From the NCBI GenBank assembly GCA_036971715.1, contig JAVHJL010000006.1, positions 62,001-126,000 on the forward strand: a stretch of DNA of 64,000 nt, written 5' to 3'. The DNA is from Arthrobotrys musiformis (lineage: Eukaryota; Ascomycota; Orbiliomycetes; Orbiliales; Orbiliaceae). The translations under genes were made by a program, and so were the position numbers. Positions within the stretch are counted from its first letter, which is position 1. Every line of letters begins with the position of its first letter. The notes under the pieces are model-generated. The model saw only the letters and a program-made list of their open reading frames with translations, was not told the DNA's origin and did no database searches. Below are positions 1-12,191 of the stretch, one piece after another.

Positions 1-1929
1 GTCAAAAATCGCACGGCATACTTCAATCAAAGTATGATGGAGGTTTCCGTATTAGATTTGGTCAGTATAACAAAGGTCCCTCCTCCTTGGGATGCACATT
101 ACGCCACTCTAACGCCACACCCTGAGGCTAGCTAAACAGCAAGCTTGATAAAAACGACGAGCACCATATACTCCGCCTCAAAGACACCTTCATACACCGA
201 CAGCACCTCTGCCTAGTTTTCGAGCTTCTAAGCGTCAATCTTTACGAACTGATCAAACAGAACCAGTTCCGGGGATTGAGTACCACACTAGTTCGGGTGT
301 TTGCGCAGCAACTCCTAAACGCCCTGACGCTCCTCAACAAGGCTAAGCTGATACATTGCGACCTCAAACCTGAGAATATCCTCCTCAAAAAGAAAGCCTG
401 GCCTTTACTTTCCACGTTTTATGCATCAACTAACGTCGAATGATCGTGTAGTCTCGAGAGCCCGATTATAAAGGTAATTGATTTTGGATCTGCTTGCGAC
501 GAGAGACAAACCGTCTACACCTACATTCAATCCCGGTTTTATCGATCACCAGAAGTCTTACTACTATTACCGTATGCCATATCCCGAGCCTGTAGTAAAG
601 GTGTTTCCACTTTTAATTCTAATATGACTCTCTTGCACGACAACAGGTATTCATCCGCCATTGATATGTGGTCTCTCGGGTGCATCGTAGTGGAGTTGTT
701 CCTTGGGCTTCCTTTGTTTCCCGGTAGTTCCGAATACAACCAAGTTGCTCGCATCGTAGAGATGTTAGGGCTTCCACCTACTTGGATGCTGGAAATGGGA
801 AAACAATCGGGTGAATTTTTTGAGAAGGTTACTGATGAGTTTGGGAGGAAAACCTATCGGTTAAAGAGTATGGAAACATATTCGCGTGAACATGGCACGA
901 AAGAACAGCCCAGTAAGCGATATTTCCAAGCAACGACACTTCCCGACATCATAAACCAATACGCGATGCCCCGGAAAAACATGAAACCAGCAGAGATCGA
1001 GAGAGGTAACAACACTCGTATCAAAGTCTATGTATGCAGAGCCTGCTAACTGATCCTTAGAAATGAACAACCGGGTGGCTTTTATTGATTTCGTTCGAGG
1101 ATTACTGAATATAAACCCATTGGAAAGGTGGTCCCCCCAGCAGGCCAAACTTCATCCCTTCATAACCCAACAAAAGTTTACTGGTCCATTCGTTCCACCT
1201 ATGAATTTGAAGTCATCGCCGTCCGGCGGGTTGCCAAAATCCCCACATCCACCCATGACGTCGAATACGAATCAAACTGGGGCTTCCCAAACCATCTCAT
1301 CACAGCACGTTAATAACAACCCCGACCAAGCCTTGAAGAACAAACCCAATGCAAGCGGAGTACCTCAGCAACTAGCCGCTAATTATCAAAACCCCTCTGC
1401 TGGTGGATACATTAACCCGGCACAAACCCAACCCCCAACATACAATAGTGGCCCCAATTACGGTGTCAACGGCGGACAACAGTTTCAACAGCAGGTCGTA
1501 AACCCACCCCCACCATATAGTACAAATCACGCTGGATATAATGTTACCTCGACGGCGCAGCATCAATCGAACCAACAGGCCCATGGGGGCGCTTACCATA
1601 CACAACAGCAGCCTCCAAGCTTGTACCAAACCGCTACCACCCGAGCTGGGCGACAACGCGCTTCTACTATAGGACAGAATGATAGTGGTATACCGCCTCA
1701 ACTTTCACGCCATGCGATGCTGTTAGACCCCAACCAACCTATACGGCTACAGCCTAGCCCGGCTTACTACCCCCCCCCTTCCGATGGGGAGGCTTCGAGC
1801 GGCGGGAAATCAAGGAGAAGGAGCCAGGCAGGGCAGGGAGGCCAGAGAAGCCAGAGAGACTTTATCAGGACCCTCGAGGACCGGACACTAGAGGACGGTT
1901 TATTTAATAACCAAGCACAGTGGCAATGA
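1..1929 (+). CDS. YAK1: Yak1/DYRK-family protein kinase, C-terminal part (5' end outside window)
   Basis: Dual-specificity (DYRK-type) kinase that in fungi acts in nutrient and stress signalling opposite PKA/TOR. Modelled exons: <1-60, 132-391, 452-571, 647-1005, 1061-1929; phases agree at all four junctions, giving 555 visible residues. The visible kinase domain starts near the C-helix (AYFNQSMMEVSVLDL), then catalytic HCDLKPEN, the DFGSACDERQTVYTYIQSRF activation segment with the YTY autophosphorylation motif typical of the family, SSAIDMWSLGCI, and the end of the C-lobe. The last roughly 250 residues are a low-complexity Q/N/P/S-rich tail. The donor of intron 2 (position 392) reads GAAAGC instead of GT, although the flanking protein sequence (LLK-NLESPIIKVIDFG) demands removal of 392-451. 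The N-terminus and ATP-binding loop lie upstream of the window. Confidence 0.93.
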
Positions 1930-3058
1930 AGATCGTTGGTTCCTAGGTGAAGAAGCGGGCGATGAATCGATATTCGCTTATTCTCATCGACATATGTCAC
2001 ATACAACCTTTCTTGTCACCCCCCCCCCCCTTTTTATTTCCCCTCCCTTTAGTATTAGGAGCTGGACATCAGACGGTATGGGTATTTAGGTCCAAATTTC
2101 TCCGTCATGCGAAAACATAACCTCCCCTATTTCCCTTATTGCGATGAGTGCATCCTTCCGTCCTGCGGGTGTAGCTCCATAAGCTCACCAGCCTATCCGT
2201 TTCGTATCTGCGTTTGTCTCAATTCCTTTGTACCTAGGTGTTTCCTCCAACAGTCCTTAAACTGAGCTAGCTATTTCCATAATCGATCAATATATGAAAC
2301 GTAGTCGACGCGATCAAGAGACACATATTCTACTCACTTCTTTTTGGCATACTCGCCAATCTTTCGTTCTGTCGAAACACATCTGCAGGCTTTCGTTTTC
2401 CGCTATGTGTATTTATAAAGTCGACACATGCACGAAGAATCAAAGGCTCTTGTTGACGGGTATTTGGCTTACCTGCACAGCCGGTTTTCTCGATCCGTAT
2501 GTCCCTAGAGTGTAAATCAGGTGTTGGTGATGAAATTTGGAAACAGGCCTCCCCTTCCCTATACTTTTTTTCCCCCGTGATTGCAATAACCTACCACTCA
2601 TCGTCGTCCTTGGAATCATTTCTGGGTTGCATTTTGGCGAGAAATTCTAGACCGGTAGCCGCTTCTTAAGTACTTACGGGGGTGCTGATTTAGGTACTTT
2701 TGGGTAGTCATGGAGGTATTCAAATCATTGGGGATTGTATGTATGCATATGTGGGATGCCGTAGAAGTCGACAGCTTGGAGCTTTAGTGCACGTGACGTA
2801 CAGGGCTACCCTTCCTCATTTTCTTTTTTTAGCTTGGGTATTTTTTCAACCAAACGTCCCACAACAACCACCACCACCACCACACCACCACCACCACCTG
2901 GTAGGGAATTCTGATCGTCCAATTCTTTACGGTGTTTCTACCAAGCTCTCGCATCTTTGGACAACAACTTTACTGTTCCTTGGAAGTTCGAATTCCAGAA
3001 CGCTACTTGCATGAACATTCACATAATAACCAATAACACGTCCTCATAGTTGCACACG
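1930..3058. other. Intergenic region between YAK1 and eIF3L
   Basis: About 1.1 kb with no supportable gene. Contains a run of 12 C at about 2019-2030 just after the YAK1 stop and an ACC/CAC triplet repeat at about 2867-2899. The open frames here are short and lack splice or homology support. The last few hundred bases should hold the promoter and leader of the eIF3L gene. Confidence 0.6.
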
Positions 3059-4808
3059 ATGAGCATGCTTGCGGGACAGACTCAGTACCAGAATGGTACT
3101 CACGAAGACGACGATTTTGACGATGAAGGTATCTTAGCTGCCTCGATTGTCGAGGCGATTCAAAACGACGACGACGACCCATCACAGACCCTACAATCCA
3201 TACAATCCCGGGAAGATGACCTCCAAAGCAGATTACAAGCCGCGGCGACCCCACTCGAATACCAAGCCTCGCTCGAGGCACGATACGCATCATACGACAA
3301 CTACTGCAGTTTGTTTCACTACATTCTTAATTCAAACGGACCAGTAGAGCTTGACCTCCCTACAGTATGTACCAAACCTCGCAACTTCGTGACTACGGAG
3401 GAAACCCTTTCGTTTTCAAGCTGTAGCTTTTACTAATTAATAATAGTACTACTGGGCCTGGGACGTTATCGACGAATTCATCTACCAATTCAACAACTTT
3501 TGCGCCTATCGAAACCGGTTGGCCAAGAAAGGACAAAATCAAGAAGAAATAGCATCACTCCGAGAGAATCAACAGATATGGGGGTGCTACAGTGTCCTAA
3601 ATGTAATATCACCTATTCTTTAAATTTGGAATTATGCTAATGGTTGCCGCGCTTCAACAAAAAAAGATACTCTACTCCTTGATCCAGCGATCCCAGATGA
3701 ATGAACAACTCGCGGCTATCAAGCGGGGCGAGGACCCAAAGTAAGCAACCCCCCTTTAGCCTCCAAAGAGGTACTTGAGCTGAGATGCGTTAAACAGCAC
3801 TGTCGCAGGGGAATATGGTTCCCGCCCCCTCTACCGCATGTTAGGCTATTTCAGTATTATTGGGTTGTTGAGAGTTCACTGCCTATTGGGCGACTTTACG
3901 CTTGCCCTTAAGACTCTTGATGATATCGAGCTCAACAAAAAGGCTGTTTTCGCTAGGGTGATGGGGGCCCATTTCACAACCTACTATTATGTTGGATTTT
4001 GCTACATGATGATGGGAAGATACTCCGATGCTATCAAGGCTTTCTCTCATATCCTTCTCTACGTAACACGTACAAAAAACTTACACAATAAGGGTGGGCA
4101 GTTTGACTCGGTAAATTCCTAACTCTGGACCCGACATATCGGTTGGTGCATATACTGATCCGCATCTTAGATCTCAAAAACCATGGATCAAATGTACGCA
4201 TTGTTGGCTATGTGTGTGGCACTCTGCCCTACTCGCCTTGATGATACTATCCATTCGACGCTACGCGAAAAATACGCCGATCAATTCCAAAAACTTCAAC
4301 GTGGCGGGGAAGAGAGTCTTGCCGTCTTTGAGGAGCTTTTTCAGGCGTCTGCACCCAAATTCATATCCCCCATACCCCCAGATTTCGAGAGCCCGTCAAA
4401 CAACATCGACCCCATGCAGCACCATTTGCAAGTTTTCATGTTCGATGTTAAGAACAACATGATGGCCCCTGCTCTCCGCAGCTACCTGAAGCTCTATACT
4501 AGTATGGATCTTCATAAGCTTGCCTCATTCCTGGAAATCGACCCAGATGATTTACGCACAAAACTTTTAATTTTCAAACAAAAATCTCGGCAGTCCAAAT
4601 GGACAGAGGGTGGACTACTAAGCGGGGAGATCATTAATACTTCAGATCTCGACTACGCACTTCAAAAGGTACCATCTTATCTACTTTCACTCTTGAGATC
4701 GCTACTAACAGATAGTTAATTCAGGATTTGATACATATTTCGGAAGCTAAGGTCGGTCGGAAACTAGTTGATTGGTATTTGAGGAATCTCACCCGGTCAT
4801 ATGCTTAA
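3059..4808 (+). CDS. eIF3l: Eukaryotic translation initiation factor 3 subunit L
   Basis: Non-core PCI-domain subunit of eIF3, which organises the 43S pre-initiation complex in the cytoplasm. Exons 3059-3364, 3447-3602, 3667-3740, 3798-4110, 4171-4668, 4725-4808 give 476 residues, normal for fungal eIF3l. The start is the ATG of MSMLAGQTQYQ, followed by an acidic stretch (DDDFDDEG). Recognisable family blocks: YYWAWDVIDEFIYQFNNFCA, RPLYRMLGYFSIIGLLRVHC, ALLAMCVALCPTRLDD, and the C-terminal PCI/winged-helix part ending EAKVGRKLVDWYLRNLTRSY. Introns are 56-82 nt, GT-AG, mostly with CTAAT/CTAAC-like branch sites. The gene is convergent with the TANGO2-like gene 232 nt downstream. The related subunit eIF3c lies about 10 kb away. 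Confidence 0.95.
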
Positions 4809-5040
4809 AACCACACCTCTCCTGCTAAGCTGGTCAGAGTCCAGTATGGTGCACTCGCGTGTATGCAAGGCTTAGACGCCCCGGAATTCGGGAACTATCA
4901 TACCCGTACCTAAGGGTGTGAGCTTTTCATACGACTTAATGCGGTAGCTGCGAATGCACATAACTCCCTAAAACTGTGTTGCTAATAGTATTGCTCTGCC
5001 GTAAATTTTGTACATATGCACAGAAAGTTTTGAGCTGTGC

Positions 5041-6155
5041 TCAAAGATCAAGATCAAAATTAATATCTACCGTGTCATTCACCGCGTTTGTCGTCCCCTG
5101 AAGCCAATCGTAGAGAGTTTTTTCTGTATACCTCACGGCGCCCGATTCGTGAACAATGATAACGGTTTGTTTTTGTGTTCCATAAAGGTTATAAAGCCCC
5201 GACAGTGCTTGGTCTTGGGTCTCGTTTTGATCTTGTCCGGCAGTGGCCGTTGCATCATCGCCGGGGCCGACCAGGTTGCGGGTCTCGAACACGGGTATGA
5301 AAACTGATTCCTTGAGAAGCTCCATTCTGTTATTTCCATCCTTCCAAGCCTCCTCTTCACTCACCGAGTCAGATGTGAGAATTTCAATACCCCTTAGCGA
5401 TATCTCTCGATCGCTGAGCCCACCACGCCGAATATCCCTGACGAGCTCGCTAAGAAGCCGTTTACCATTGATCACCTTAGGCCACGGGTCCGTGAAAGCG
5501 GAGTTGCTGAGTCCGTATGTTTCTGGCTTCCTAGGGTCTATTTCGTCGTAGTTTTTTTCGTGTGCTTGCCCTTCTGCCCGATTGGAGATGACTCCAAAGC
5601 TACCAATCTGCACGCGATTTTGATGATCTCGAATAAATTGACCGCATAGCATTGAGAACCCTCCAACTCGGTCAATGTCCAGAGTAGCATCGAGATTTTG
5701 ACCACCCGGGCCCCATGATGGGCAAGTATTGTCCGAAGAGGCTAGAAATGACGAAACGACAGCCCCTCTACTAGCGGCCCCTACGGCTGCGATCGAGGTT
5801 GCTTCTCGAATGTTGGTGAGCCCAGCAAACCGACCACATCGGGTGATCCCGAGCCAGGTACCTGAGAGCGTCTAGGGGTATTAGCTCTTGGATATTAGGT
5901 TGATTTGAGGGCTCGCGATCAGGTTTACCATTTTCGGGTCTGGCCAGGTCTCGTCCTCCATACGCATTCTTGTCCCAGGGACCGGCAGTTTGGGTAGGGC
6001 GTTGCAGGAATTCCTAGAACAGAACGTGGCGTTTCATAAGGATCAAGTGGCAATGAGTCTATTTAGAGTAATGGGATACGCACATCTCTATTGGAGAGAA
6101 GAATCAACGGGTAGCCCTGACTGGCACATGCGGTCGTCCAGAGCAGGATGCACAT
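5041..6155 (-). CDS. TANGO2: TANGO2 / NRDE-family protein
   Basis: Member of the NRDE (TANGO2) family, linked to Golgi organisation and mitochondrial/heme or lipid homeostasis; the biochemical role is unsettled. Exons 6155-6084, 6013-5929, 5861-5041 (complement) give 325 residues, in line with fungal homologues. The N-terminus MCILLWTTA is the family's conserved Cys-2 start. The defining NRDE motif is split by intron 1 (LLSNRD, then EFLQRPT). GGRDLARPENGTWLGITRCG crosses intron 2 and is followed by GRFAGLTNIRE, also family hallmarks. The C-terminus VNDTVDINFDLDL matches the usual acidic/hydrophobic end. Introns are 70 nt (donor GTGCGT) and 67 nt. Recognition rests on these motifs. Confidence 0.9.
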
Positions 6156-8000
6156 CTTCCGAGGAGTCCAGGACCCAGAATGGATGAATGATAAGAGACA
6201 ATTTTAATAACAATACCAATAATAATAATGACAATAGCAATAATACAACAATGGCGACGACGAAGGTGACGATGAGATCAATATTCCTGTAGAGGCCTTA
6301 AATCCGAGGCAAGACGTCTCGGTAAACTCGGATTGTTTCACGGAGATTCGAATGTTCTGGCCACAAAGTTCTAGCCTCGGGACAGCTAGTGGAGTCTCTG
6401 CGACGACTAGTTACTTACCATACATACATAAGCAAGTACTTACTTAGGTAAATGCTTAGGCAAATCCCGATTATCGAAGCTTGTATGCATCGGTATGCAT
6501 ACTTACCTACATACTATGAGGGTAAGTACTCAATCGAGGCGTTACTTCAATATAGACATGTGCATATGTACATTTATTCGGTGTCCTATTTGACCCATGT
6601 CTTCCACGGTCTCGCCATCAGGCTCCGCAAAGGAAGAAGAACAAGAAGACAAGAAGAACAAGAAGGGAGGGAAGCTGAGAAGGAAAGGGGGAGGGGGAAG
6701 GGAGGGAAATATACTGGGAGTGCTCCGTGTGCAGATAATTTATTTTATTTTGATTTACGGAGGACTTCTTCTTTCTATATCATTCTTCTTATTCCTATAC
6801 TATTCTTACACAGTACTTGCGGTTCTCACTATTCTTATTGACTACCTAGACTAGGAGCATGTGGACTTCGTCAGCCGGCCCACAAAATTAAAAATACGCT
6901 GTGGGAATGCGCGTGTTGGTCAATGCAAACAAACAATCAATCTCGAAGGAAGTTCAAGTGGACAAGTCCCCCAGACTACAAGTGGGGCAATTGCATTGGG
7001 ATCAGAAACAGGAAGAGCTCAGCTTGCCACTTAGCCTCGATATCTTCCGGGAATAGCTAAGCAAGCTGGCTGATTGAAGAGCCCCGGGCACTTTTCCGGT
7101 TCCGGTGACCGAAGAAAGGTGAAGCAAAAAAAAAAAAAAAAAGGTGGCCACATGAAAACTAAACCTGAATTCCTCAGAATATTTACCAAGACAGGTACTT
7201 TTGGTGGACAATTGGGATAAGAGGAGCCCGTACCTTCCAAGAGCATCAGCGTCATTGGGATTGATTCTGCCCATTGAAGACGGCCTAATGTTGTTTTAGG
7301 GAGCTGGAGGACTCCGATAGCCAATTGCCAAGGTTTGAGCGAGAATGGATTGTATTAACTCGAGGATGTCCGCAGCTCCATATTTTCACGGGCACCATCA
7401 GTCTCGCCATGTCCATGTACATGTATGTGCTTGGAGTAGTTCCGACAACGCACTAGCGCGAAATTCGGTCCAATGGCGGTGGACGAACAGTGGACTGGTA
7501 ACGACACAAAGAAGAAAACACACGGGGAAGATGTGAGTAGGTACACCTACCATATCATGGCCAAGGCCGGATACAGATATCAGTGGCAACGTTCATTCAA
7601 AACAGATGGCTGGAGGAATTCAGCAGCTGCTGATACATTGATACCCATGTACGCATTTACGTGTGTGGATCTGAATAGGAATGAAGAAAAGGAAGATGCG
7701 GAAGCTATTGGTGTGCTCACGTGCAGAGGCAGGAGATAAATGCGGCCTCTTTCCTGTTCTTCGGGTCATTTCCCAAGTCCGGATCTCAGTGGGGATATCT
7801 CCGGCCTCGCTCTTGAATTTGAATTCGAATTTGATCCGGATTCCTCCACAGGGATAATGGTGAAAGCGAACGCGAAAAAAAAAAAAAAAAAACGAAGGAG
7901 GAAGAGAGATAGGCACAGAGATGAAAGTAAGTAGGAGGTATCGACATACGTACATACATCGATCTTACAATTGACATATCACAAGTGCTTGAGTCTGTGC

Positions 8001-8049
8001 ATACACACACACACACACACACACACAACACACACACACACACACACAT
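8001..8049. repeat. (AC)n microsatellite
   Basis: Almost uninterrupted AC dinucleotides with a single slip (AACA) in the middle, followed by ACATAC and CATACATA-type tetranucleotides. Polymorphism is likely. Confidence 0.95.
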
Positions 8050-8486
8050 ACTCCGATCCATACCCATACATACATCGAATATGGGGCAAGTAAGTAGTTC
8101 AGTTAGTAAGTACCTGCTTATACAGATTAAGTGGATACTGGTTTCCTTCTACCGATATTGACTTTTGGGTTTCTCGTATGTATAGTATGTTATGTCGTAC
8201 TATGTGCATCTAGCAGTAGGTTGATGCGGGAGAGCTTAAGAGCGCTTGGGTGTTTCCCCACTAGCGAGGAAAGAAAAGCAAGCAACAAAAAAGGTGAATA
8301 GAAAGAACCGGGGGGGCAATATGTAAAAGCTTACATAGTACCATACAGACATTACATACGTAGTGTGTAGGGGTTTGATCGTGACGATGTCCCAGACATG
8401 TTTTTTAATATGTATCAAAGTACTTCCTTGCATACTATTTCCGTTGTCCTTTGGCACTGTGGAAAAGAACTTTCCGGAGTTGGGAG

Positions 8487-8538
8487 AAAAAAAAAAAAAA
8501 AAAAAAAAAAAAGGGAGACGGAGACGGAGACGGAGACG
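8487..8538. repeat. Poly(A) run followed by (GGAGAC)n
   Basis: About 26 A residues directly followed by four tandem copies of a GGAGAC hexamer. Simple sequence within the noncoding region; other A runs occur at about 7127-7142, 7876-7891 and 9473-9490. Confidence 0.9.
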
Positions 8539-8824
8539 AGCATAGGCTACTACCTGGCAGAGAATTACAGAGTATGGTCATGGTTCTGACTACCTAGGTA
8601 CTAAGAACGTATGGCTACCTGCAAAGTACGCACATGGATATACTATGTAGAGGAAGAAGAAGAAGAAGCAGACGAGGGAGCCAAATCTTGGGTGGCACTG
8701 ATCTGTCTGTACATAGTACATTAGTAATATAGTATGTACATACATGTACACATGCACGTAACTCGGCAAAACAAGTGAGTAGTTGGATAGTACTTAGCTC
8801 TTGCTTCCTATGAATACCTGGATT

Positions 8825-8909
8825 GTATGTATGTATGTATGTATGTATGTATGTATGTATGTATGTATGTATGTATGTATGTATGTATGTATGTATGTAT
8901 GTATGTATG
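8825..8909. repeat. (ATGT)n tetranucleotide microsatellite, about 85 nt
   Basis: About 21 perfect copies of ATGT ending in GTACGTACATATG. It gives spurious Met-Tyr-Val-Cys open frames in every phase on the plus strand and His-Thr-Tyr-Ile frames on the minus strand. Confidence 0.97.
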
Positions 8910-9899
8910 TACGTACATATGTCTCTCGTGTGGGCGTGGGCGTGTGGGCGTGTGTGGATGTTTGTGTGCGTGGTGTCTGGGTGGTGGTGTCTGCATCTGG
9001 GACTCGACCAGGATCTCAAAAGGAAGAAGTAAATAATCCTCAGAACAGAACAAAAAAGCAATGCTCATTCACACAGTCCTGACCCGAGATCCGTCTTTTT
9101 TTGGAGAGGTCGGCACGGCACTTTAGTCGTGCTAAATTATTTATCTTCGAGCTACTGCTCGCTCGCTTCTTTTCCATCCAGAACCCTACGCTATCTGTCA
9201 GGATATTTGCCATTTTATTACTATTTTCAAGGTAACGTACATATTGTTGCTTACTTGCTTTAATTGCCTGCCCGCCCGCCTGCTTGACCGCCTGCCCACC
9301 GGTATAGTATGCCATTCTATTCGCATTTTCATTGCCGGGTATTCTACTAGGTTCTAGTGTATCATGATCTGGGATCGTGTCGTGGATCGTGTCTGTAAGG
9401 GAGCAGACCGTGGAACACAAAGTAGCTAATTCTTCAGCCTTAGCTTCAACTTAGGTACCTCAACTTGCTTCCAAAAAAAAAAAAAAAAAACCTTGGTTTC
9501 CTTCCTCCATTTTGCATTTTCTTATACACCCAACAGGATAAACAAACTGATAAAAAAGTGGCATAAAAAAGAGAGAGAGGAAGGGAAAGAAGGAAGGAAA
9601 GAAGGAAGGAAAGGGAAGAGAAGAAAAAGAGAGATATATACAGGCTGTTTCTTCCTCTTTTCGTTTCATAAGGGTATATAGGGTACTAAAGTAAGTTAAG
9701 TATTTATATTTATATGAATACTTACCTTACTTATATACCCCGGAGTTACCTACCTACTCCTAGGCATACACCTTATATACCTCTTTCTTACTTAATCTAT
9801 CCATCCATCCCATCCCATCCACCTGCCTGCCTTCTGCCCACTTGCATGCGCTCCAGCTTGCTACTTACACCCTCCACTTACTACACTTACCCATATCCA

Positions 9900-10031
9900 C
9901 ATATATACATACATACATCCATACATACATACCTACATACATACATACAAACATCCATACATACATACATACATACATACATACATACATACTTGCTTAC
10001 TAGACCCAATCTGAGTAAGGTAAGTAAGTAG

Positions 10032-10066
<35 letters not shown>

Positions 10067-10105
10067 CTTAGTAAGTAGGTAAGTAAGGTCGGTACCTAAC
10101 CTAAC
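9900..10105. repeat. ATAC then AAGT/AGGT tetranucleotide repeats
   Basis: ATAC/ATCC repeats (about 9900-9992) followed by AAGT repeats with AAGTAGGT variants (10016-10088). The two halves are of opposite sense in composition (TACATAC against AAGTAAGT) and flank TACTTGCTTACTAGACCC. More TACATACA blocks follow to about 10290. Confidence 0.9.
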
Positions 10106-11207
10106 CTACCTTCTTGCCCTCTTGCACACATACACACACATACATACATACATAATAACAATACATACACCCATACACCCATACACCCATACACATACCT
10201 ACATGCCTACATACCTACATACCTACTTACCGACTTGCCGACTTACACACATACATACAATATACTACGTCTATTGTACATACATACTGTACATATACAT
10301 ACTCTTTTGCCTGGGTCTCCTTCCTCCTATCTGCGAAGTTGCTTTAGCCCGCTTCCCTCTTTCTTGGCTCAAAAGATTCCGCCGATTCCAACAACCTTTT
10401 CTTTTCTTTTTTTTCCCTCTTTTTTTTTCGGTTTTGGGGGGCTCGTTTTCCCGCTAAGCAAGCCATTTGGGCTTTCCACTCCCTCGATTACTTTCCCTTC
10501 TACGGAGTATACTCTTTCTTGACTTTCGAGAACGTTTTACGATATCGTTTAGTCGTGAGGATCGGGCTACTTGGATTACTTGCATCTCCTGCTCCGACCT
10601 TACCCTTCTCACGTCTCTCCCCAGATCCCATTGTCTAAACTAGTCAACATCCTGTGCCCACGTCCGATCACCCACACCATTTTCCCACCAGACAGGTCTT
10701 ACCGGATTCTACTGTTTGTTTCCCTCACCTTTCCTATTTTGCCAACCCTTCAGTTATTTCGGTCTTTTTTTTTTATTTTATTTTTTCCCTTTCTCCTTGT
10801 GCTTCTGAAGACCCATATTTTTTATTTCTACACAAGTTTAGTTTCGTTGGTCCGAGAGATTGATCTTGGACTCGATTCTATCCTGCTTCACTCATCCAAT
10901 CATCTCATTTTCTTTGGGTTTTCCTTATTTGTTGATTGTTAGTGAACTTCACTCGGACGGGCAGGTTTTGCTAAACTTCTTCTTTTTTTTTCCTCTTCCC
11001 ACCCTCCTTTCCAAGTTGAACATTCCAAGTACTTTTTATATTATTACTATTATTATTATATATACATTTTTTGCCGTTTTTGTTTCTTTCTTTCCTTTTT
11101 CTGGGCTTCCCTCCAAACCCTTCTCCTTGGTTAAAAAAAACCTCAGGCGTACCACCAGCAACTAACAATCATTTCACCTTGAAGACTGGAATACAGATCT
11201 GTATAGA

Positions 11208-12191
11208 ATGGCTGCCTCCAGTCCTCCATACACACAGGGCTCCCAATACTCGCCTTACCCTCCTCAACCGGGCCACGACATCTCGCAAGCCGGATATCCC
11301 CCCCAGCATACAGGCTGGAGGCCGGAATGGGGACAATACCATCCATCCGTTCCCCAACAGTACACTTCACCCACCGCGTCGGTCTCCAATCAATCATCAC
11401 CGACGACTGCAACACCCCGAATAACGGATAAATCACGTCGGAAACGTCTTTCTCAAGACCAACAGCACCCGTTGGCTCAACAACAACAGGTGTATTCATT
11501 TGTCCCAATTCCCGGTGCACAACAGCACAAACGTCCGAGACGGCGATATGAGGAAATAGAAAGGATGTATAAATGTGGATGGAATGGCTGTGAAAAGGCT
11601 TACGGGACATTAAACCACCTTAACGCCCATGTAACGATGCAATCGCACGGAGTCAAAAGGACCCCGGAAGGTAATCGAGACACATCTCTTTTTTCGAACA
11701 CGCTGCGGTCCTTATCATGATGACTGCTTGCTAACGTGGCTTTAAAACGGTCTCTAGAGTTTAAGGAAATTAGGAAGGAATGGAAACAGAGAAAAAAGGA
11801 AGAAGAGGCGGCCAAGAAACAAGAGGAAGAGCAGGCACGCCAGCAGCGCCAACTAGACGGCATGTCGTCTATGGACAACAATACGTCAACGGCATCAGGC
11901 CAATATAACAACGTCCCACAACAACGTCAACTTCCACCTCCTGGGTACTCCCAGCCCCCAATGCAGCCGGGCATGCACCACTATGCGCAGCAAGCGGCTG
12001 GAAGCCTGGAACAACTGCAACGCTTCAACCCTCCTACTGCCAATATGTATAGCGCGTACCCCCATGGCGCTTACGGGCATGCCCCGAGTCATCACCTATA
12101 CCAACCAAGACAACCACCCGGAGCCGACGAACCCGATGCCGATGCCGATGCCGACCCGGACGTACCGAATGCATCTTATACTCACACTTAA
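11208..12191 (+). CDS. con7: C2H2 zinc-finger transcription regulator, Con7-type
   Basis: Nuclear regulator of the Con7 family, which in filamentous ascomycetes controls conidiation, cell-wall genes and infection-related morphogenesis. Exons 11208-11670 and 11758-12191 give 298 residues. The family block is KRPRRRYEEIERMYKCGWNG through the finger to KRTPE-EFKEIRKEWKQRKK; the intron falls exactly inside it (E split G|AG). The single finger is C-x4-C-x12-H-x5-H at about residues 123-147 (CGWNGC ... HVTMQSH). Both flanks are low complexity: S/P/Q/Y-rich N-terminus, Q/P/A-rich C-terminus ending in DADADAD. The intron is 87 nt with a GCTAAC branch site. A very long noncoding region precedes the gene. 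The name comes from remembered family sequence, so the orthology needs a search. Confidence 0.83.

Larger units (their letters stand above)
6156..11207. other. 5-kb noncoding region, probably the upstream region and leader of the Con7-like gene
   Basis: No coding exon could be supported on either strand. It holds many simple repeats (AC, ATGT, ATAC/AAGT, GGAGAC, homopolymer A/T) and copies of TACTTAGGTA/AAGTACTT-like palindromes, at 6410-6545 for example. From about 10380 to 11150 the plus strand is strongly pyrimidine-rich, as in long fungal promoters and 5' leaders. Several short ATG frames (for example 10571-10942 and 10654-10863) could be upstream ORFs if this stretch is transcribed, but none looks like a conserved protein. 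Confidence 0.55.

Noticed and set aside
8615..9082. Open frames of Met-Tyr-Val-Cys and His-Thr-Tyr-Ile repeats on both strands
   Set aside because: Produced entirely by the ATGT microsatellite; open in several frames at once.
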